This document shows, piece after piece, positions 42,524 through 52,780 of a DNA stretch of 64,000 nt. The notes below the pieces were generated by a model that was not told the DNA's origin, searched no databases, and saw only the letters and a program-made list of their open reading frames with translations. The stretch spans positions 1 through 64,000 of the forward strand of contig NZ_FNAL01000002.1 of the NCBI RefSeq assembly GCF_900101915.1, in the 5' to 3' direction. A program made the position numbers and the translations under genes. The stretch is from Psychrobacter pacificensis. GTDB taxonomy: Bacteria; Pseudomonadota; Gammaproteobacteria; Pseudomonadales; Moraxellaceae. Position 1 is the stretch's first letter; every line of letters begins with the position of its first letter.

Positions 42524-43936
42524 TTACTGACCTTGAGTCGTAAAGACGTTTTGCTTACTGACTTTGTACTTACCGTCTTCACTGGTCACATTTAACGTCA
42601 CTGGCGTTTGACCAAATTCAATCACATCAGGGTCACCGTAAATACTGACAGGCATATCGAAGCTTTCGCCTGCTTCTAAGGGTACATCGTTGAAGCGCAG
42701 CTCTAAACTCAGACCCTCTTGCGGTGCGAGCGTTATTTTATAATTGTGAGGCTCTTGGGTTTTGTTGGTTAGCTTGACGATATAGCTGTTCTCAATCATG
42801 CCTTGGGTATTGATAGATGATAACTGGTTACGATCACGGCGGATATCAATCTCTAGCGGCACGCGGTCTGTCAACGCATAGATAACCCCGCCACATAGCA
42901 CTGCCAATAGCGCCAAATAAGCAAATAATCGTGGACGAAATACACGGCTTGGTTCTTTTTCGACCAGCTGACGCTCGGTTGTATAACGAATCAGCCCGCG
43001 TGGATAGCCAACTTTGTCCATAATCTCATTACAAGCATCAATACAGGCGGCGCACTGGATACAGGCAACTTGCAAGCCATCACGAATATCGATACCAGTG
43101 GGGCAGACCTGCACACACATGGTACATTCGATACAGTCACCCAGCTCTTCAGGGTTTGTGCCTTTTTTACGCGCGCCGCGTGGCTCACCACGCTCATAGT
43201 CGTACGATACGATCAGCGTATCTTTATCAAACATCACACTTTGGAAGCGGCCATAAGGACAAATCTGTACACACATCTGCTCACGCATATAACCTGCATT
43301 GGCATAAGTGGCAAAGGTAAAGATAAACATCGATATCCATACCCATGTTGGCCAGTCAGGAAAAGGAATCAGCCCCACGGTCTGCCAGCTATGATAAAGC
43401 GAATCTGTACCTGCCACATAACTGACAAAGGTTGCTGCTGTAATCACAGAAAGTACAAACCAAATCGCATAGACTACCGTTCGCTTGAACACTTTACTCG
43501 CGCTCATAGGCGATTTATCAAACTTCATGCGCTTATTGCGATCACCAATGACCCATTTTTCAACGTACTGGTAGAGATGCGTCCAGATGGTTTGTGGACA
43601 AGCATAACCACACCAAACGCGGCCAGCATATACAGTCACCATAAACAAAGTAAACGCTGCAATAATGGCAAATGCGGCAATAAAATAAAAATCTTGAGTC
43701 AAAAAAGTCAAACCAAAAATATAGTAATGCTGTGAGGGAACATCAAACCATATTGCTTGTCTGCCATTATAACGCAGCCACGGCAAAATTAAAAAAGCGG
43801 CCAAAAGGGCATACATCGTGATGACACGAATATTTTGATAAAACCCTGTCACAAACCTTGGATGTACTCGATGCTTGGTGGCATCAAGATCGACCTGCTG
43901 TACGGGGATTTTATTAGATTGTTGTTGTGCTGACAT
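42524..43936 (-). CDS. ccoG: Cytochrome c oxidase accessory protein CcoG (FixG)
   Basis: A 470-residue inner-membrane protein needed for cbb3 oxidase maturation, reported to act in copper reduction. It has several hydrophobic segments, the early motif VWCGYACPQTIWTHLY, and two 4Fe-4S ferredoxin motifs: CIECTMCVQVCPTGIDI and CIQCAACIDACNEIM (about 265-310). A C-terminal Ig-like periplasmic domain (about 355-470) follows, as in the FixG family. It lies between ccoNOQP and ccoH. In this window no ccoI (copper ATPase) or ccoS is seen. Confidence 0.93.
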   Translation of the reverse strand: MSAQQQSNKIPVQQVDLDATKHRVHPRFVTGFYQNIRVITMYALLAAFLILPWLRYNGRQAIWFDVPSQHYYIFGLTFLTQDFYFIAAFAIIAAFTLFMVTVYAGRVWCGYACPQTIWTHLYQYVEKWVIGDRNKRMKFDKSPMSASKVFKRTVVYAIWFVLSVITAATFVSYVAGTDSLYHSWQTVGLIPFPDWPTWVWISMFIFTFATYANAGYMREQMCVQICPYGRFQSVMFDKDTLIVSYDYERGEPRGARKKGTNPEELGDCIECTMCVQVCPTGIDIRDGLQVACIQCAACIDACNEIMDKVGYPRGLIRYTTERQLVEKEPSRVFRPRLFAYLALLAVLCGGVIYALTDRVPLEIDIRRDRNQLSSINTQGMIENSYIVKLTNKTQEPHNYKITLAPQEGLSLELRFNDVPLEAGESFDMPVSIYGDPDVIEFGQTPVTLNVTSEDGKYKVSKQNVFTTQGQ

Positions 43937-44355
43937 AAACGTGCCTCTTTAAAAAAAGAATCAGTCTGCTGGCATGATGAACAAATACCTCTCGCCGTGA
44001 AGTATATGAATGTATGATGTTATCAATGTCAGTAAATAATGGATAGCGACTTAAATAAAAGTCCTCTAGTACACTTACTAAATAATTGATTATAAGTGGG
44101 TTATTAGATCGAGCTAAGACATCATCAGTCTGGCTCGTTAGCCATTTTGAAAACAGCTATTCTAACATTCTCCCTACTAACAATGGGGTAATAATCGTAA
44201 AAAGCAAGCACTATAGATCATAATAATGTCTACTGAGAAGTATCTGTGATAGCGACTATTAGGTAAATTCTGCAAAAATAAACGAAAAAAGGAGAACTGT
44301 ACTGACAGTCCTCCCTTTATTAAATCTCATCCATGTACAGTACGGCAATAGTGTT
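43937..44355. other. Intergenic region between ccoG and ccoP
   Basis: These 419 bp hold the ccoG promoter region and the ccoNOQP terminator near 44291-44314. A short symmetrical sequence TGATGTTATCA at about 44016-44026 resembles an FNR half-site pair but has the wrong spacing. Nothing else is recognised. Confidence 0.45.
44291..44314 (-). terminator. Terminator of ccoNOQP
   Basis: Arms GGAG-ACTGT (44291-44300) and ACAGT-CTCC (44305-44314) with one mismatch, followed by six Ts on the minus strand, 42 bases after the ccoP stop. Confidence 0.7.
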
Positions 44356-45501
44356 TTAGTTAGCAGTAGCTTCTTTGGTCGCTACTGGCTGAGTCGCTGC
44401 AGTATTTGCCATCGCAGTTTCAGGTGCTTTGCCAGTTTTGTCCGATAGTGAGTAGACGTAAGCGGCAAGTAGCATGATACGCTCATTACCTAGCTTCGTT
44501 TCCCACTGAGGCATTACACCTGCGCGGCCATAACGTAGCGTTTCACGAATGGTCTCGCGATCACCACCATATAACCAGATATTATCCGTCAAATTCGGTG
44601 CGCCAGCTGAAATCATACCTTTACCATCTGGTCCATGACAAAGAACGCAGTTGGTCGGCTCATGAAAAATAACTTTACCTTGAGCAACTTTCGTTTGATC
44701 AAGATCATAGTCATTTTGGTTGCCTGATAGTGATAAGACATATTCAGCGACCGCACGTATGCCGTCTTCACCAAGCTGATCACGCCATGCTGCCATACCA
44801 CCAACACGACCATTGTGTAGCGTGGTCAAGATGTTACCGGCTTTACCACCATACAACCAATCATTGTCAGTCAGATTAGGATAGCCTGGGGCACCCTTAG
44901 CATTCGAGCCATGACATACTGCACAGTTCTGTAAGAACAAACGGCTACCAACTTTTAAAGCATTTGGATTTTCAGACAGTTTTTCGACATAAGGTGCAAG
45001 TTCTGTGACCTTCTCATCGATTTGTGCCTGTAGATCCGCTGGTGGATTGTCACTGCGACGCATGGTCGCTTGTAGCTCGTTTAGCGTCGCTAGTGTCGCG
45101 GTTGCGCCTGCTGCATCTGCTTTAACCAAGATATTCTTTTCAAAGTTATCTGTAAATACTTTGTTGTTGCTCTCAAGCTCACTGAACAGCTCGTTTTTAG
45201 AAGTCCATGGTACATCTTCACCATCGACTTTTATGGTTGCAAGACCGTTCCAGTTTCCCGGAAGCATGGCTGGGAAAAACACCCAGTAAACCACGCCCCA
45301 GACGATTGAGCCAAAAAATATCACTAACCACCATTTAGGGAGTGGTTTATCGTATTCTCGGATACCATCGTATTCATGACCAGTGGTACCGTCTTCTTCA
45401 ACCTCTGGCTTGTATTTTAATACAAACAGCAGAACGCCAAGAATGAACGCCCAACAACCAAAACTGATTAGCGTAATCCAAGAACTCCAAAAAAATGTCA
45501 T
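44356..45501 (-). CDS. ccoP: cbb3-type cytochrome c oxidase subunit III (CcoP)
   Basis: About 381 residues: two N-terminal transmembrane helices and a periplasmic part with two c-type heme motifs, CAVCH and CVLCH (in CAVCHGSNAKG and CVLCHGPDGKG). CcoP passes electrons from soluble cytochrome c to CcoO and CcoN. A Q/D-rich helical linker (about 110-170) is present. The ATG chosen overlaps the ccoQ stop as ATGA with AAGGAT upstream; an ATG one codon earlier also exists. It is the last gene of ccoNOQP. Confidence 0.94.
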   Translation of the reverse strand: MTFFWSSWITLISFGCWAFILGVLLFVLKYKPEVEEDGTTGHEYDGIREYDKPLPKWWLVIFFGSIVWGVVYWVFFPAMLPGNWNGLATIKVDGEDVPWTSKNELFSELESNNKVFTDNFEKNILVKADAAGATATLATLNELQATMRRSDNPPADLQAQIDEKVTELAPYVEKLSENPNALKVGSRLFLQNCAVCHGSNAKGAPGYPNLTDNDWLYGGKAGNILTTLHNGRVGGMAAWRDQLGEDGIRAVAEYVLSLSGNQNDYDLDQTKVAQGKVIFHEPTNCVLCHGPDGKGMISAGAPNLTDNIWLYGGDRETIRETLRYGRAGVMPQWETKLGNERIMLLAAYVYSLSDKTGKAPETAMANTAATQPVATKEATAN

Positions 45502-45680
45502 CATTTATCCTTATTGCGCTGCTCTTCAGACAGAGATCTAATGTCCTCGTCATCAAGCGCAAGTTGTGCATCTTCTTCGAAGCGTTTTTTGTTTTTTGGC
45601 GAATACGCCCACCATGCAACGCCTACGAAGGCAATAAAGGCAGAAACGGTCGCAATTGTTTGTAATTCACCAATACCCAT
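45498..45680 (-). CDS. ccoQ: cbb3-type cytochrome c oxidase subunit CcoQ
   Basis: A 60-residue membrane protein ([18 protein letters not shown]...), with one transmembrane helix at about 5-25 and a charged cytoplasmic tail. Its ATG overlaps the ccoO stop (TAATG) and its TGA overlaps the ccoP ATG, so the reading of the three genes is coupled. CcoQ stabilises the oxidase complex. Its position and size identify it; sequence alone would be weak evidence. Confidence 0.88.
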
Positions 45681-46318
45681 TAGCGCTGTCCTTCCATTGC
45701 GGTACCTAACTGCTGTAGATAGGCAACCAAAGCATCAAGCTCAGTGGCGCCAAGTACGGCATCTGGAGCACCTTCGATATCTTCTTCAGTATAAGGCACA
45801 CCGAAGCGATCACGGAATAGACGCATTTTAGCTTGAATGTTCTCACCATCGACTTCGTTCTCGGCCAACCATGGGAAACCTGGCATGACTGACTCAGGCA
45901 CTAGCGAACGTGGACTGATTAGATGCTGCTTTTGCCAATCTTCAGAATAACGGCCACCAACACGTGCTAAGTCTGGTCCAGTACGTTTCGATCCCCATAA
46001 AAACGGGTGATCCCACGTCGACTCAGCGGCACGTGAGTATGGTCCATAACGTTCAACTTCTGCACGTAGTGGGCGAACCATTTGCGTATGACAAACGTGA
46101 CATCCTTCACGGATATAAATATCACGACCTTCAAATTCAAGCGCAGTCCAAGGCTCCATAGCGGGAAGGGGCTTGTTCAAACCGCCTTCCTCAGGACTGT
46201 CGTTGTTATAAATCAAAGGCACGATTTCAACTAGCGTTGCAAAACTGATAGCAATGACGATACCAATGACTAACAAGCCTGTATTTTTTTCAATAATTTC
46301 ATGCGGTGTACCAGCCAT
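45680..46318 (-). CDS. ccoO: cbb3-type cytochrome c oxidase subunit II (CcoO)
   Basis: A 212-residue mono-heme c subunit. One transmembrane helix near the N-terminus (about 14-36) anchors the periplasmic domain with heme site C73-H-V-C76-H77 in [10 protein letters not shown] and the conserved [15 protein letters not shown] block. CcoO carries electrons from CcoP to CcoN. It lies 9 bp after ccoN and overlaps ccoQ. Confidence 0.96.
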   Translation of the reverse strand: MAGTPHEIIEKNTGLLVIGIVIAISFATLVEIVPLIYNNDSPEEGGLNKPLPAMEPWTALEFEGRDIYIREGCHVCHTQMVRPLRAEVERYGPYSRAAESTWDHPFLWGSKRTGPDLARVGGRYSEDWQKQHLISPRSLVPESVMPGFPWLAENEVDGENIQAKMRLFRDRFGVPYTEEDIEGAPDAVLGATELDALVAYLQQLGTAMEGQR

Positions 46319-46327
46319 GATCGCTCC

Positions 46328-47809
46328 TTATACGTTAGCTGTCGAAGGTTTTTCGACACTAGGTTCATGATCCGTTGGATCAGCGACATCTACAGGCTTA
46401 CCTTCTGGCATTTTGAGTGTTTTATAGCAGTTATAAGCCATAACAAACATACCCGATACATATAAGAAGCCACCAAAAGCTCGGCCAATATATGGGAAAT
46501 GCGAGAATTCAACAGTATCAACGAAGCTATATACCAAAGTACCGTCTGGGTTAGTAGCAAGCCACATCATGCCTTGGCCGATACCTGAGATCCACATAGA
46601 CACGATATAGAAAATCGTTCCTGCAGTCGCCAGCCAAAAATGCGTGGTGATTAAGCTGATAGAGTACATTTTGGGTTTGTTATAGACACGTGGTAGCAGT
46701 ACATATAGCGAACCAATCGTAATCATACCAACCCAGCCAAGTGCGCCTGAGTGTACGTGACCAACTGTCCAGTCAGTGTTATGCGATAAAGCATTTACTG
46801 TCTTGATTGACATCATTGGGCCTTCGAACGTCGACATCGCGTAGAACGACAACGCCACAATCATAAAGCGAATGATCGGATCGGTACGTAGCTTATCCCA
46901 ACTACCTGATAGCGTGAGTACACCGTTAATCATACCACCCCAAGAGGGTGCAAATAGAATGATGGAGAATACCATTGCCAATGACTGCGTCCAATCAGGA
47001 AGCGCTGAATAATGCAAATGGTGACCACCAGCCCACATATATGAAGCAATCAATGCCCAAAAGTGAACGATAGACAAGCGATAAGAGTAGATAGGACGAC
47101 CAATCTGTACTGGAACGAAGTAATACATCATGCCAAGGAAAGCTGCCGTTAAGTAAAAACCTACCGCGTTATGCCCGTACCACCACTGGACCATGGCATC
47201 AGTTGCACCGCCAAATAGCGAGTAAGATTTGAACGCACTAACAGGGATAGCCATGCTGTTTACGATGTGTAGTAGTGCAATCGTAATAATGAAGGCGGCA
47301 AAGAACCAGTTAGCCACATAAATATGTGAGGTTTTGCGTTTGATGAGTGTACCAAAAAATACAATGGCATAAGAGATCCATACCAAAGCAATTAAGATAT
47401 CAATAGGCCACTCAAGCTCAGCGTACTCTTTACTTGACGTCAAACCTAGAGGAAGGGTAATAACAGCAGAAACAATTACTGCTTGCCACCCCCAAAAGGT
47501 AAACCAAGCCAAATATGGCGCAAATAAGCGCGTCTTGCAGGTACGCTGAACGATATAGTAAGACGTTGCGAACAAGGCACAGCCACCGAACGCAAAAATC
47601 ACCGCATTGGTGTGCAGTGGTCTTAAATGACTAAAGGTCAGCCATGGAATGTCAAAGTTTAGTGATGGCCATGCTAACTGTGAAGCAATGAACACACCAA
47701 GACTCATGCCGACGATGCCCCAAACGACAGCCATAATCGTAAAAAATCTTACGATAGTAATTTCATACTCACGGTCAACTGGGGCGACTGCTGTGTTTTG
47801 TAAACTCAT
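46328..47809 (-). CDS. ccoN: cbb3-type cytochrome c oxidase subunit I (CcoN)
   Basis: A 493-residue catalytic heme-copper oxidase subunit with about twelve transmembrane helices. Metal-ligand histidines are visible in [46 protein letters not shown] and [16 protein letters not shown]. It reduces oxygen at low tension with high affinity and pumps protons. It is the first gene of ccoNOQP; the region upstream is long and probably regulatory. E/D channel details were not examined. Confidence 0.96.
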   Translation of the reverse strand: MSLQNTAVAPVDREYEITIVRFFTIMAVVWGIVGMSLGVFIASQLAWPSLNFDIPWLTFSHLRPLHTNAVIFAFGGCALFATSYYIVQRTCKTRLFAPYLAWFTFWGWQAVIVSAVITLPLGLTSSKEYAELEWPIDILIALVWISYAIVFFGTLIKRKTSHIYVANWFFAAFIITIALLHIVNSMAIPVSAFKSYSLFGGATDAMVQWWYGHNAVGFYLTAAFLGMMYYFVPVQIGRPIYSYRLSIVHFWALIASYMWAGGHHLHYSALPDWTQSLAMVFSIILFAPSWGGMINGVLTLSGSWDKLRTDPIIRFMIVALSFYAMSTFEGPMMSIKTVNALSHNTDWTVGHVHSGALGWVGMITIGSLYVLLPRVYNKPKMYSISLITTHFWLATAGTIFYIVSMWISGIGQGMMWLATNPDGTLVYSFVDTVEFSHFPYIGRAFGGFLYVSGMFVMAYNCYKTLKMPEGKPVDVADPTDHEPSVEKPSTANV

Positions 47810-48664
47810 TGGATGATTCCTTTACAGCCCGAATTATCAACAGAATTAACCAACAGTCCGCATTATAGATATTATAAAAACTTATAAACCTACAATAGCT
47901 ACAGTACATAATGTTTTTTGACCTTTTATCACCATAATCTTATTAACTATCAATTTAGGCTTTGATTTTATATCAGTTGATACTGATGGATAAAATGAGG
48001 CGCTTCGTGCACCTTGTTTACAGCCAATCGATAGTAGGATTGTTAATACATCATCAAGATAAATAAAAAGACGCGCCGTTTTTGAGCATCAAACATCTTA
48101 TGAGGCTAAATATATATCTTAATTATTACGAAAAAATCTGTACTAATGAAGATAGATACCCATATCTATAGGGCTATAAAAACGCACTGACCATAGATGT
48201 ATGCTAGCGGCGGCTGACAAAAAACATGTTTATGTAATGTTTGGTTAAAACTCCCGACTCTGTTTAAGGGTATTGTAACGCAATCCTAATTAAATATCAT
48301 CAGAACTATGCGGCAAAATACAAACTCTTTGGTATAAATGATAGCGAGCAACTTATTATTATTGCGCTACTTGCTTATTTTATACACAATTTCGTCACTA
48401 TTCTAGATGCGTGTTTGCATCAAACTAAGACAAACGTTGCTAAATATAATTGTGATATTCGAAAGGAATTTTGTAACAATCGTACCACTAGCGGCACAAA
48501 TAGGTTTTACTTCTCATCAAGTCGCCCCTTATAATGAGCCTAAACATATTTAATGCCCGCATACTTGTGGGCTATTAATAACAGGCATTTTAATAATTTG
48601 CTAGTCAGGTTAATGCGTAAAATAGCAGCGTTAACCCAACAAAACACCCATTAAGGATAATAAT
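47810..48664. promoter_or_regulatory. Long intergenic region upstream of ccoNOQP and the SCP2 gene
   Basis: These 855 bp, the longest non-coding stretch in the window, separate two divergent genes and are AT-rich. A perfect 16-bp inverted repeat ATCAGTTGATACTGAT lies at 47972-47987, about 165 bp upstream of ccoN; it could bind a regulator. No FNR box with the exact TTGAT-N4-ATCAA form was found. No coding frame is convincing. Confidence 0.45.
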
Positions 48665-49054
48665 ATGGCAGTTTTTTTGACAGATGAATGGTTTGAGCAA
48701 GTGGAGAAAATGGGCAGTGAGGCGGGTGAGTTAAACTTGCCACCAGCACTTGCTAATATGATTGTTAACCTAAAAGTATCTGATACTGACAAAGACATCG
48801 AAGCCAACTTTGCCGATGGTTTATTACATCGTGGTCTAAATAGTAACGGCACGACGACTTTATTATTAGATCGTAGCATTCTACAGTCTATCATCACTGA
48901 TTTTGACACCAATCAAATTATGGGTGCTTTCATGAGCGGTAAAATTCGCGTTGAAGGGGATATGTCGCAATTGATGGCAGTACAGACTGCTCGTCCAAGC
49001 GCTGAGCAAAAAGAGTTGTATAAGCGTATCAAATCAATGACGACGATGGCGTAG
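48665..49054 (+). CDS. SCP2 sterol-binding domain protein
   Basis: A 129-residue single-domain SCP2 (sterol carrier protein-like) protein. Visible segments: WFEQVEKMGSEAGELNLPPA, DGLLHRGLNSNGTTTLLLD, and FMSGKIRVEGDMSQLMAVQ, the last matching the conserved hydrophobic-cavity strand and helix. Bacterial members are thought to bind lipids or acyl-CoAs; function is not known. AAGGATAAT precedes the ATG and a good terminator follows, so it is monocistronic. Confidence 0.85.
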   Translation: MAVFLTDEWFEQVEKMGSEAGELNLPPALANMIVNLKVSDTDKDIEANFADGLLHRGLNSNGTTTLLLDRSILQSIITDFDTNQIMGAFMSGKIRVEGDMSQLMAVQTARPSAEQKELYKRIKSMTTMA

Positions 49055-49111
49055 GTCTTATATTGAGTGGTTTGTACTCAAGCCATTGATATACAATTCA
49101 CTCAGATATAC

Positions 49112-49136
49112 AAAAGCCCCTATTTAGGGGCTTTTT
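49112..49136 (+). terminator. Terminator of the SCP2 gene
   Basis: Stem AAAAGCCCC / GGGGCTTTT with a TATTTA loop and T-run, about 58 bases after the stop codon. Confidence 0.9.
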
Positions 49137-49230
49137 ATTTGCTCAAACATTCAACTGTCATAACAGCGGGACAATCATCTGTTTATCGGACTACTGTCTT
49201 GTTTCATTAGATTGTATCAATTTAATTTTA

Positions 49231-50202
49231 TCAGCTGGCTTTAGACTGCGCCGAAGCTTGCTGATTCTCTTTATATATCGCTGCCTGCAACCAGACATTG
49301 GCTTGTACATAGTCATGCACTTTAATACTGGCGGTCTCTGGCGTATTAAGCGCACCAATACGTACGACAAAGGGATCTGCATCCTGCTCACGTAATGTCA
49401 CTACATCAAACAAAATGACAGATTTATCGTTAAATATCGTTTCTTGTTTGCCAAGCACTTGACCTTGACACCAAGCCTCATCTTCTTGCCCTAAAGTATC
49501 GCCAAATAAATAAGCACACATGTGTCCTAAGTTGATTTCGACCGGTGCCATTTGTTCTTCGGTTTCAGGTTTCCATTCACTGATTTGCGCTTGCAGATCG
49601 TCTGGAATTTTTCCGTCATTAGCCGCGACGATATCGTTAAACGCACGATGATAGCGGATAGATTCTTGGTCTTCTACCATGATGACTTCGTTTTGCTCAC
49701 TGAGCTTAATCTCGTGCGCCCATGCGCTAAAGTTAACGAAATAAGACGTATCGCGCTGATACAAATGACGATTGGTCGTATAGAGCTGATCAAACGCATA
49801 AATAATGCTGCCATCAGCCGTGCGTAAGCGTAATACCGCATCGTGTGAGTTGTCATTGACAATGACGCGCTCGATTTTACAATCAAGCCCATAAGGACTA
49901 TCAACACAAGGATAAGCATTGATGAAGCGCTCAGGCTTACCGTCTTTCATTGCGAGTACTTGATTGATATGGCAGGGCTTGTCTTCTGATAACAACAAAC
50001 AGCTGTCTTTTGCACTGACGTTGTTGTTCAGGCCTTTAGGTATTGCCGCCACTTCAATCATTTTTTGTAGCCACTCTGGCACATCCTTGCTCATATCATC
50101 GGTCAAAATACGCCAATGATCGCCATGACCTGCAGACTGCTCATCGGTCAGTGTGATCTTGGTAGGAGTTTGAATGTTTTTATATTGATAATTTATGGTC
50201 AT
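49231..50202 (-). CDS. Conserved hypothetical protein, probably Moraxellaceae-restricted
   Basis: A 323-residue soluble protein with no signal peptide or membrane segment. I do not recognise a family. The sequence is rich in Asp/Glu, with several Cys-containing segments (AYPCVDSPYGLDCKIERV, HMCAYLFGD, EAWCQGQVLG), and ends in a charged, Gln/Ala/Ser-rich tail. The second half ends with an OB-like strand pattern (VVRIGALNTPETASIKVHDYVQANVWLQ), but I cannot confirm this. The first ATG (MTINYQ) is used; a TTG four codons earlier is not supported. It is monocistronic. Confidence 0.7.
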   Translation of the reverse strand: MTINYQYKNIQTPTKITLTDEQSAGHGDHWRILTDDMSKDVPEWLQKMIEVAAIPKGLNNNVSAKDSCLLLSEDKPCHINQVLAMKDGKPERFINAYPCVDSPYGLDCKIERVIVNDNSHDAVLRLRTADGSIIYAFDQLYTTNRHLYQRDTSYFVNFSAWAHEIKLSEQNEVIMVEDQESIRYHRAFNDIVAANDGKIPDDLQAQISEWKPETEEQMAPVEINLGHMCAYLFGDTLGQEDEAWCQGQVLGKQETIFNDKSVILFDVVTLREQDADPFVVRIGALNTPETASIKVHDYVQANVWLQAAIYKENQQASAQSKAS

Positions 50203-50651
50203 GAAAATACTCAAAATTAAGTCAGCGTGGGGTTTGTGTCTAATACTGTAGTGCGATGGTTACTTACGTGCCATTCAGTATTTCAAATAACTGGTTTATG
50301 ATGTCAGCGACATTACCAGCAAAGTGTGAACAAACCACAATGAGGGTTAATGACAATTGTCTTTAGCATATAATATATAGGTATTGACATATCTAATAGC
50401 AAGGCCTCTATAAAAAATAATAACAAAACCCAGTTTTTTGGTAAAAAATACTCTTAGTATCGGCTAATGACTGGCACATATTGGCTAAATTGTGTCAAAC
50501 TAGCTCCCTTTTGACGGCTGTCCTCGGCTCGTCTGATCTCCTGTTTTGTGTTTGATTTATATGTGAGTAGTAGCAGCTGTATGATGCATTTACTACTGCT
50601 CGTGATGCAACCTATATAAAGTCGCACGTAGATAAGATAAAGAGTTTGAAT
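50203..50651. other. Intergenic region between the hypothetical gene and the Lol operon
   Basis: These 449 bp are non-coding and AT-rich. A sigma70-like promoter in the rightward direction may be present: TTGACA at 50384-50389 and CTATAA at 50408-50413, with an 18-bp spacer, leaving a leader of about 240 nt before lolC. Nothing else is recognised. Confidence 0.4.
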
Positions 50652-51887
50652 ATGTTTCGTCCTTTAGCGTTATTTATCGGCTTACGATATACCCGAGCAG
50701 AGCGCAGTAATGGCTTTATCTCCTTTATATCCCTGATTTCAATGATTGGTCTGACGCTTGGGGTTGCCGTATTGATTACGGTGCTATCGGTCATGAATGG
50801 TTTTGATCGAGAATTAAAAACCCGTATTTTGGGCATGGTGCCGCAAGCCACCGTGGTCTCAACTGAGATTATCGGTGATTGGGAGCAGCTCGCTGATAAG
50901 ATTAAGGAAGATCCAGAAGTATCAGATGTCGCCCCCTTTATCCAATTGCAAGGGATGCTGACATCAAACGGTCAGGTCGCCGGGATTATGGTGACTGGCG
51001 TCGAGCCTGAATACGAAAAAAACGTCTCTATCATTAATGATCATATGGTCGAGGGCAGTATTGATACCTTGCAAAGTGGTGACTTTAGCATCGTATTGGG
51101 TGAAGAGATGGTGCAGTCTCTGGGTTTACAGATAGGGGACAAAGTAACTCTAGTGCTGCCAGAAGCCTCGCCATCGCCAGCCGGTGTGATACCGCGGTTT
51201 AAGCGCTTTACTTTGACAGGTATTTTTACCATCAGCCCAGAGGTAGACAGTCTGATGGCGTTCATCCCGATGGGTGATGCAGCAAAACTGCTGCGTCTGC
51301 CAGAAGGGGCGCAAGGCGTGCGCATGAAGCTCAATGATATCTTTACTGCGCCGATTGCCGCAGAAAAAGCCGCTGCTATTTCTCCTCAGCAGTTGTTCCC
51401 CAATGATTGGACGCAGACGCACGGCAATCTATTTGGTGCAATTCAGATGGAAAAAGCCATGGTTGGTTTGCTACTATTTTTAATCATCTTAGTTGCCGCT
51501 TTCAACATTGTCTCAAGTCTTGTGATGCTCGTCACTGACAAAAAAGCAGATATTGCCATTCTAAAAACCTTTGGTGCGTCTCCTCGTTTGATTACCCAAG
51601 TCTTTATGGTACAAGGCGTGGTCATCGGTGTGATCGGTACCGTTGCTGGTACGATATTGGGTGTGATATTCGCACTCACCGTCAGTGATATTTTAGGCTT
51701 TATTAATCAAGTCTTTAATTTGAATCTGTTTGATGCTTATTTTGTGAATTATTTGCCGTCAGAGTTGCGTTTACTCGACGTGGTATTCATTACAGGTGCC
51801 TCATTTATATTGAGCTTTTTGGCAACGATTTATCCAGCACGCCGAGCGGCTAAAATTCAGCCTGCCCAGACACTACGTTATGAGTAA
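50652..51887 (+). CDS. lolC: LolC/LolE (LolF-type) lipoprotein-releasing ABC transporter permease
   Basis: A 411-residue FtsX-family permease with four transmembrane helices: one near the N-terminus (about 25-48) and three after a large periplasmic domain (from about 270). It starts MFRPLALFIGLRYTRAERS, characteristic of LolC/E. With LolD next to it, it extracts outer-membrane lipoproteins from the inner membrane to LolA. Only one permease gene is present here, consistent with a LolF-type hybrid permease rather than separate LolC and LolE. An upstream TTG two codons earlier was rejected. Confidence 0.9.
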   Translation: MFRPLALFIGLRYTRAERSNGFISFISLISMIGLTLGVAVLITVLSVMNGFDRELKTRILGMVPQATVVSTEIIGDWEQLADKIKEDPEVSDVAPFIQLQGMLTSNGQVAGIMVTGVEPEYEKNVSIINDHMVEGSIDTLQSGDFSIVLGEEMVQSLGLQIGDKVTLVLPEASPSPAGVIPRFKRFTLTGIFTISPEVDSLMAFIPMGDAAKLLRLPEGAQGVRMKLNDIFTAPIAAEKAAAISPQQLFPNDWTQTHGNLFGAIQMEKAMVGLLLFLIILVAAFNIVSSLVMLVTDKKADIAILKTFGASPRLITQVFMVQGVVIGVIGTVAGTILGVIFALTVSDILGFINQVFNLNLFDAYFVNYLPSELRLLDVVFITGASFILSFLATIYPARRAAKIQPAQTLRYE

Positions 51888-51931
51888 TTCAATCGCATAA
51901 ATATCGACATAAATAAAATAAAGGAAGCGCT

Positions 51932-52612
51932 ATGTCTGCCATTTTAAAGGCGACCAATATCAATAAAATATATGATGAGGGAGCCGTTAGTACGCAAGTA
52001 TTGACGGGCCTTGATCTGACAGTTCATGCTGGTGAGCGCATTGCTATTGTCGGGACCAGTGGTTCAGGAAAAAGTACCTTGCTACATTTGCTTGGTGGTT
52101 TAGACACGCCCACGAGTGGTGAAGTCTGGTTACATGGTCAGTTATTAAATAGCATGAATGAGACCGAACGCGGCGCGATGCGCAACAAGCATTTGGGTTT
52201 CATTTATCAGTTTCACCATTTGCTAGCAGAGTTTACCGCAGTCGAGAATGTTGCGATGCCTTTACTGATGCGTCCAGAAGTATCAACAACTGACGCTCGC
52301 AAGCAAGCGATTGAGATTCTCGAAAACGTCGGTCTAAATCATCGGTTGATGCACAGACCGGGTGAGCTATCAGGTGGTGAGCGTCAGCGCGTGGCGATTG
52401 CGCGCGCACTAGTTACCAAGCCTTCGCTTATCTTGGCGGATGAGCCAACTGGTAACTTGGATTATGACAATGCGCAAAGTGTCTTTGGATTGCTATCAGA
52501 GCTACAAAGCACTATGCAAACAGCACTTTTGATGGTGACACATGATCGCAACTTGGCGGCGCTTGCTGATCGTCAATTATTGCTACGTAATGGTCATTGG
52601 GAACAGTATTAA
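51932..52612 (+). CDS. lolD: LolD ATP-binding subunit
   Basis: A 226-residue ABC ATPase. Walker A is GTSGSGKST, the signature is LSGGERQR, and Walker B is LILADEPT; the Q-loop region is [10 protein letters not shown]. It powers the LolCD/F complex for sorting lipoproteins to the outer membrane. It lies 44 bp downstream of the permease gene and has AAAGGAAG upstream of the ATG. It is typical length for LolD. Confidence 0.95.
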   Translation: MSAILKATNINKIYDEGAVSTQVLTGLDLTVHAGERIAIVGTSGSGKSTLLHLLGGLDTPTSGEVWLHGQLLNSMNETERGAMRNKHLGFIYQFHHLLAEFTAVENVAMPLLMRPEVSTTDARKQAIEILENVGLNHRLMHRPGELSGGERQRVAIARALVTKPSLILADEPTGNLDYDNAQSVFGLLSELQSTMQTALLMVTHDRNLAALADRQLLLRNGHWEQY

Positions 52613-52780
52613 CGTCTATATATGTTGAGATTTTCAGATGAATATAAGTGTCATAAATTAGCACTTATAAGGGTTGTCCTAACGAAATATATTGTTGTAT
52701 TATCAAGTAAATATCTCATAGCAAAAGATATAGAAGCTTGATTAACTAGCTGCTATGTCTATTTTATAGGTCTCCGAATA

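Noticed and set aside
43070-43735. 221-codon rightward frame opposite ccoG
   Set aside because: It is complementary to the ferredoxin motifs of CcoG and has no homology or ribosome-binding site of its own.
44016-44026. TGATGTTATCA as an FNR site upstream of ccoG
   Set aside because: The spacing between half-sites is three, not four, and the flanks do not match TTGAT-N4-ATCAA.
47962-47975. TTGATTTTATATCAG as an FNR site upstream of ccoN
   Set aside because: The half-site spacing is five and the second half-site ends ATCAG rather than ATCAA.
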